The position numbers and the translations under genes were made by a program. From UBA8337 sp965221415 (GTDB lineage Bacteria; Pseudomonadota; Alphaproteobacteria; RS24), in the NCBI GenBank assembly GCA_965221415.1, contig OZ244887.1, positions 62,001 to 126,000 of the forward strand: a DNA stretch of 64,000 nucleotides, written 5' to 3'. The stretch's first letter is position 1. Every line of letters begins with the position of its first letter. The notes under the pieces were generated by a model, which saw only the letters and a program-made list of their open reading frames with translations, was not told where the DNA came from and ran no database searches. This document shows, piece by piece, positions 59,990-64,000 of this stretch.

Positions 59990-60680
59990 CACGGCGATGA
60001 TATTGGCTGCGGGAAAAGGCACGCGCATGCGCCTCGCACCGAGCGACCCGCCCAAGCCATTGACCGATATTGCTGGCCAAAGTCTGTTGGTGCGCATGAT
60101 AAAGCGGCTTGAGGCTGCGGGGATAAATCGGATTATCATCAATATGCGCTATAAAGCGGCAGCCATTGAAGCGGCGGTGCAAGCATATGAAGGAGCGGCG
60201 GATTTGGTTTTATCCGATGAGCGCGCCGCTCCTTTAAAGACGGGCGGGGGCGTTAAAAAGGCGCTGCCGCTTTTGGGCGATGCGCCCTTTTTGGTGGCGA
60301 ATGGCGATGTTTTGTGGCGCGAAAACACGCCCATACTCACCGCGATGATAGACCAGTTCGAGGCGCATAAAATGGATGCGCTTTTATTGTTGGCGGCACG
60401 CACCCACGCGACGGGCTATGACGGAACAGGCGACTATCACTTGGCCGATAGCGGATTGCTGACCCGCAAGACAGCAGCGGAAGCGGCTCATATTTTTGCT
60501 GGGGTGCAGATATTATCGCCGCATTTATTCGCCGATAGCCCTGCAGGGGCGTTTTCGTTGAACCATATTTATGACGTGGCACAAAGCGATGGACGTTTAT
60601 ATGGCACGGTGTTGGATGGGATGTGGATGCATGTCGGCACACCAGAGGGGCGTGCTGCGGCACAAGCTGCGTTTGACTAG
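59982..60680 (+). CDS. murU: N-acetylmuramate alpha-1-phosphate uridylyltransferase (MurU-like)
   Basis: A 232-residue sugar-phosphate nucleotidyltransferase. The signature AMILAAGKGTRMRLAPSDPP is followed by KPLTDIAGQSLLVRMI. LKTGGGVKKALPLLGD and FLVANGDVLW form the nucleotide and metal sites, and GMWMHVGTPEGR ends the fold. MurU makes UDP-MurNAc from MurNAc-1-phosphate, bypassing de novo synthesis and giving fosfomycin tolerance in Pseudomonas. It overlaps the TsaE-AmgK gene. A general UTP or dTTP transferase is the alternative. Confidence 0.9.
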   Translation: MIDTAMILAAGKGTRMRLAPSDPPKPLTDIAGQSLLVRMIKRLEAAGINRIIINMRYKAAAIEAAVQAYEGAADLVLSDERAAPLKTGGGVKKALPLLGDAPFLVANGDVLWRENTPILTAMIDQFEAHKMDALLLLAARTHATGYDGTGDYHLADSGLLTRKTAAEAAHIFAGVQILSPHLFADSPAGAFSLNHIYDVAQSDGRLYGTVLDGMWMHVGTPEGRAAAQAAFD

Positions 60681-60725
60681 ATTACATCTAATTCGCCTTG
60701 TGCTGCTTCGTGTTATACTCAAGGC

Positions 60726-63700
60726 ATGAGTGATTCACCTTCTTTTTCTGAGGCGCGCGTTTATACGATTGCCCCCGGCCAATCGTTTTTGGAGGTTTTG
60801 GCGTGCACATTATTTGATGATGACGCACGTATGGCGATGTTTGGCGCGGCGGCGTTGGACAGTGTGCAGATTTTGCTGCCGACGCGCCGTGCTGCGCGTG
60901 AGTTAGCTAACTTATTTTTGCGACTTGCTGAAACACAAGGTCAAGGCGCACTTTTATTGCCGCGCATTAACACTTTGGGCGATTTGGATGAGGACGCGCC
61001 GCAAATCGAGCGCGACCGCATCGATGTGCCGCCTGCCGTCGAGCCGATGGCACGCCATTTCTATTTGCTGCCGCTTATTCGGCGTTGGGCTGAGCTGACG
61101 GGTCAATCGCTGAACCCCGTGAAATTATCGGGATTGGCGTTTGATTTGGAGCGGTTTCTCGACCAAGCGCAAAATGAGCAGGTCGCGTGGGATAAATTGC
61201 CCGATTTAGTGCCAGACGCGCTGGCGGAAAATTGGCAGCAGACGCTAGGGTTTCTCGACATTATCACCAAAAGCTGGCCGACTTATTTGGACGAAATAGA
61301 CGCGCTTGACCCCACCGCGCGGCGCAATGCACTGCTTGAGAAACGCGCACAAGAATGGCGTGACCATCCGCCCGACCACCCGATTATCGCGGCGGGTTCA
61401 ACGGGGACGATTCGCGCCACGGCTGATTTGCTCAGCACTATTGCCCATTTGCCCAAGGGCGCGGTGGTGTTGCCGGGCTTGGATAAGACGCAAAACGAGA
61501 CTGTCTGGCAGGCGATTGAAAGCGATGTGGCGCATCCGCAATACGCCATGGCGCAGCTATTGGCGCATATGCACGTGCCGCGCGATGCGGTCGATATATG
61601 GCCAAGCAAAACCCATGTGGCCGCGCCGCTAACGCATCGTGTCGCGCAGTTAAATTTGGCGTTAGTGCCGGCCGCTCAAACTGCTGATTGGGCGCATCAT
61701 GATAGCGCCGATGCGGGTCAGTTGGGCGCGTGTCATTTGGTGGAAGCGCCAGATGCCCGCACCGAGGCCGGCGTGATTGCGCTGATTATGCGCGAGACAT
61801 TGGAAGATGATACAAAAACCGCCGCGCTGGTGACCCGCGACCGAAACCTTGCGCGTCGGGTGGCGGGCGAGTTGCGGCGGTGGGATATCACGGTTGATGA
61901 CAGTGCGGGGCTGCCCTTGTCGAACAGCCAAAGCGGTGGTTTTTTGCGGCTTATTTTGGCGTGTTGGGCGAGTGATTTTGCACCCGTTGATTTATTGGCG
62001 TTGCTGAAGCATCCGAAAGTGCGCTTGGATGCGCCGCGTGCCACGCATTTATCGCGTGCCTATATGTGTGAGCGTTATTTATTGCGCGGGGCGCGTGTTG
62101 TTGGTGGCTTGGCGGCGTTGCGGCTTAAGCTGTCCGAGCACGCACATCTTGACGATACGCAGCGGGCTGAAATGGCACAGATGATTGATGCGTTGGCGCA
62201 GGCTTTTGCACCGCTTATGGCTTTTTCTGCGGATGGCGCGTCACCCACCCCCTCTCCCACAATGCGCAACCATCTTGATGCTTTGTTAGCTTGTGCTACC
62301 GAACTGATGGGCGGTGGGGATAGCTTGTCTGATTTATTGGGCGGCAATGAAGAAGGCCGCGCTCTGGCGAGTTTAATCGAAAGATTATATGCCCAGAGCC
62401 AAGCGGCAGGGTCGATTGCGTCGGCGGATTGGCCAGCTTTGTTCGACATGTGGATGAAACGCCAAACGCTGCGCCCACAAACCGCAACGCAAGCGCGCTT
62501 AGCCATTTGGGGGCCCTTGGAAGCGCGTTTAATGCAGGCCGATGTGATGATTTTGGGCGGGCTTAACGAAACCAGTTGGCCGCCCTTGCCAGAGACGGGC
62601 CCGTGGTTGTCGCGCCCGATGCGTGCTGCTCTTGGGATGAGCCAACCAGAACGTCAAATCGGTTTGGCCGCGCATGACTTTATACAAGGCGCGGCTGCCC
62701 CGACAGTGTATGTGACGCGGGCGCAAAAAATCGATGGTGCGCCGAGTGTTGCGGCGCGTTGGTTGCGTCGGCTCGAAACCTTGTGCGGTGAGCTGCCGCG
62801 TGCGGAAGAACAACGCCTTCTGGGGTGGTGGGCAGCCCTTGACGGGGTAACCCTTGATGGGGGTGCGGGCGCATCGCCCAAACCAGCCGACGCGCCTGCG
62901 CCCTGTCCACCCGTGGCCGCGCGTCCGACGCAATTATCGGTCACGCAAATCGAAACCCTGCTGCATAATCCTTATGAGATTTATGCCAAAAAGATTTTGA
63001 ACTTGCAGGAGATGGAGCTTGTTGATGCGCCCGTTTCGGCAGCCGACCGTGGCACATTGCTGCATGGGGTGATGGAAAAACTGGTGAAAACGGGAGCGCA
63101 TCGGGGCGATGATGTGGCAGCACAGCTTTTGGCTCTGGCCGAGGCAGAACAGCGCCATCGTCCGAATGGCGCAGCGATTTTGCAATATTGGCAGGCGCGT
63201 CTTATGGCGGTTGCAGATTGGGTCGCAGCTTATGAGGCGGCGCGTGGCGATGAGGTGGTGCAAAGCTATGTCGAGCTACGCGGGCGCATGCAGATTGATG
63301 CAGGCGGGAGCCCCTTCCATATCACGGCCAAAGCAGACCGTATCGATGCGCGACACAATAATCGTTTCGAGATTATCGACTATAAAACCGGCGCTGTGCC
63401 GACCCAGAAAAGTGTCGCGCAGCATACCGCGCCGCAATTGACATTGGAGGCGGCGATTTTGGCGGCTGGCGGTTTCGAGGTTGATGGCGTACCGCTTGCG
63501 GGTGCGTGCGATAGGCTGAGCTATGTGCAATTAAGCGGGCGCGACCCTGCCGCAAGAGTTATTCAAATCGAATGTAATGACAAGCTAGTGCGCGATGTGC
63601 GCGAGATGGTGGCCGACCTGATTGCGGGCTATCGCGATGCAGCGCGGCCTTATCTTGTTCATATTCGTCCGAAAACGCCCAATTTCAGCGGGGCGTATGA

Positions 63701-63755
63701 CCATTTGGCGCGGCGCAAAGAATGGCAAACAGACGGGGGCGTGGCAGATGGATAA
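60726..63755 (+). CDS. addB: Double-strand break repair protein AddB
   Basis: A 1009-residue subunit of the AddAB helicase-nuclease that processes DNA ends for RecA. The N-terminal part is an inactivated helicase-like fold with ILLPTRRAARELANLFLR and VTRDRNLARRVAGELRRW. The motif VMILGGLNETSWPP is typical. The C-terminal nuclease is FEIIDYKTGAVPTQKSVAQH near 881-900, with QLTLEAAIL following. No iron-sulfur cysteine cluster is seen around the nuclease, as usual for the alphaproteobacterial form. It overlaps addA by eight bases. Confidence 0.94.
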   Translation: MSDSPSFSEARVYTIAPGQSFLEVLACTLFDDDARMAMFGAAALDSVQILLPTRRAARELANLFLRLAETQGQGALLLPRINTLGDLDEDAPQIERDRIDVPPAVEPMARHFYLLPLIRRWAELTGQSLNPVKLSGLAFDLERFLDQAQNEQVAWDKLPDLVPDALAENWQQTLGFLDIITKSWPTYLDEIDALDPTARRNALLEKRAQEWRDHPPDHPIIAAGSTGTIRATADLLSTIAHLPKGAVVLPGLDKTQNETVWQAIESDVAHPQYAMAQLLAHMHVPRDAVDIWPSKTHVAAPLTHRVAQLNLALVPAAQTADWAHHDSADAGQLGACHLVEAPDARTEAGVIALIMRETLEDDTKTAALVTRDRNLARRVAGELRRWDITVDDSAGLPLSNSQSGGFLRLILACWASDFAPVDLLALLKHPKVRLDAPRATHLSRAYMCERYLLRGARVVGGLAALRLKLSEHAHLDDTQRAEMAQMIDALAQAFAPLMAFSADGASPTPSPTMRNHLDALLACATELMGGGDSLSDLLGGNEEGRALASLIERLYAQSQAAGSIASADWPALFDMWMKRQTLRPQTATQARLAIWGPLEARLMQADVMILGGLNETSWPPLPETGPWLSRPMRAALGMSQPERQIGLAAHDFIQGAAAPTVYVTRAQKIDGAPSVAARWLRRLETLCGELPRAEEQRLLGWWAALDGVTLDGGAGASPKPADAPAPCPPVAARPTQLSVTQIETLLHNPYEIYAKKILNLQEMELVDAPVSAADRGTLLHGVMEKLVKTGAHRGDDVAAQLLALAEAEQRHRPNGAAILQYWQARLMAVADWVAAYEAARGDEVVQSYVELRGRMQIDAGGSPFHITAKADRIDARHNNRFEIIDYKTGAVPTQKSVAQHTAPQLTLEAAILAAGGFEVDGVPLAGACDRLSYVQLSGRDPAARVIQIECNDKLVRDVREMVADLIAGYRDAARPYLVHIRPKTPNFSGAYDHLARRKEWQTDGGVADG

Positions 63756-64000
63756 GGCTGATATCGCCTTTAGCGCCACTCAACCCGATGCGTCGGCGTG
63801 GGTAAGTGCCAATGCGGGGTCGGGCAAAACCTATGTTTTGGTATCGCGATTGGTGCGCCTGATGCTGGATGGCGTCGCGCCCGAAAAACTATTATGCCTG
63901 ACTTATACGCGCTCGGCAGCCGCAGAAATGCAAGAGCGTCTGTTTGACCTATTGGCTGAATGGGCGCTATTGGCGGATGAAGATTTGCGTGCAGCCATTG
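63748..64000 (+). CDS. addA: Double-strand break repair helicase AddA (3' truncated by window)
   Basis: The first 84 codons of AddA, a UvrD-type helicase with a C-terminal nuclease. It starts at the ATG at 63748, inside the end of addB. Visible are FSATQPDASAWVSANAGSGK with the Walker A GSGKT, and LLCLTYTRSAAAEMQERLF (motif Ia). The nuclease and remaining helicase motifs lie outside the window. Confidence 0.93.
   Translation, partial: MDKADIAFSATQPDASAWVSANAGSGKTYVLVSRLVRLMLDGVAPEKLLCLTYTRSAAAEMQERLFDLLAEWALLADEDLRAAI

Overview
The window is a chromosomal segment of an alphaproteobacterium. The support is the iron regulator Irr beside fabA-fabB, RegB/RegA with a nearby SCO1/SenC gene, ChvI-ChvG next to pckA followed by a short HPr kinase, the order mutM (divergent ubiE-ubiB), enoyl-CoA hydratase, rpsT, dnaA, and the order tsaE/amgK, murU, addB, addA. 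Genes are tightly packed, with many overlaps of 1 to 27 bases. A marine SAR116-like or Rhodospirillales-like lineage is my guess and is not proven by the sequence.

Region by region: 1-4.2 kb is the translation/RNA block infB(end)-rbfA-truB-rpsO-pnp. 4.2-9.2 kb holds fabA-fabB, the divergent irr gene with Irr-type palindromes on both sides, and a rubrerythrin / Fe-S protein / DUF3501 group that looks like an iron- or peroxide-responsive set. 9.2-16.0 kb on the minus strand carries an SH3 protein, a MoeB-like E1, cysK with a cysteine-poor Rrf2 regulator, dut, coaBC and ubiE-ubiB. 16.1-27.3 kb on the plus strand carries mutM, an exported protein, an enoyl-CoA hydratase, rpsT, an AT-rich gap with tandem repeats, and dnaA-dnaN-recF-gyrB followed by a class A penicillin-binding protein. 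27.3-30.6 kb is a redox-signalling cluster (SCO1, ankyrin protein, RegB, RegA).

30.7-45.3 kb is accessory. It has an RND exporter, a HAD phosphatase, an MFS transporter, and lipid or acyl-CoA type oxidoreductases, with clear gene decay: a truncated saccharopine-dehydrogenase-like gene, a shredded esterase and two frameshifted oxidoreductases. It also has an invasin-type inverse-autotransporter beta-barrel with no passenger domain, followed by an unknown exported protein. 45.3-47.25 kb is an AT-rich graveyard of two restriction-modification systems. Fragments of a HaeII-like system on the plus strand sit between fragments of a second system on the minus strand, and the array abuts a tRNA-Arg(CCG) gene whose acceptor 3' strand is lost.

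47.3-64 kb returns to core genes: methylmalonyl-CoA epimerase, an ABC ATPase and polA around a strikingly symmetric divergent promoter, pckA, then chvI-chvG-hprK-EIIA(Man)-HPr (an envelope-stress two-component system joined to a regulatory phosphotransferase relay), ahcY with a structured leader, a TsaE-AmgK fusion with murU (N-acetylmuramate recycling), addB and the start of addA. The strongest candidates for follow-up are the nested restriction-modification remnants with the broken tRNA, the paired deletion scars at 36.3-37.0 kb, the passenger-less inverse autotransporter, the dnaA-upstream tandem repeats, the polA dyad and the ahcY leader.
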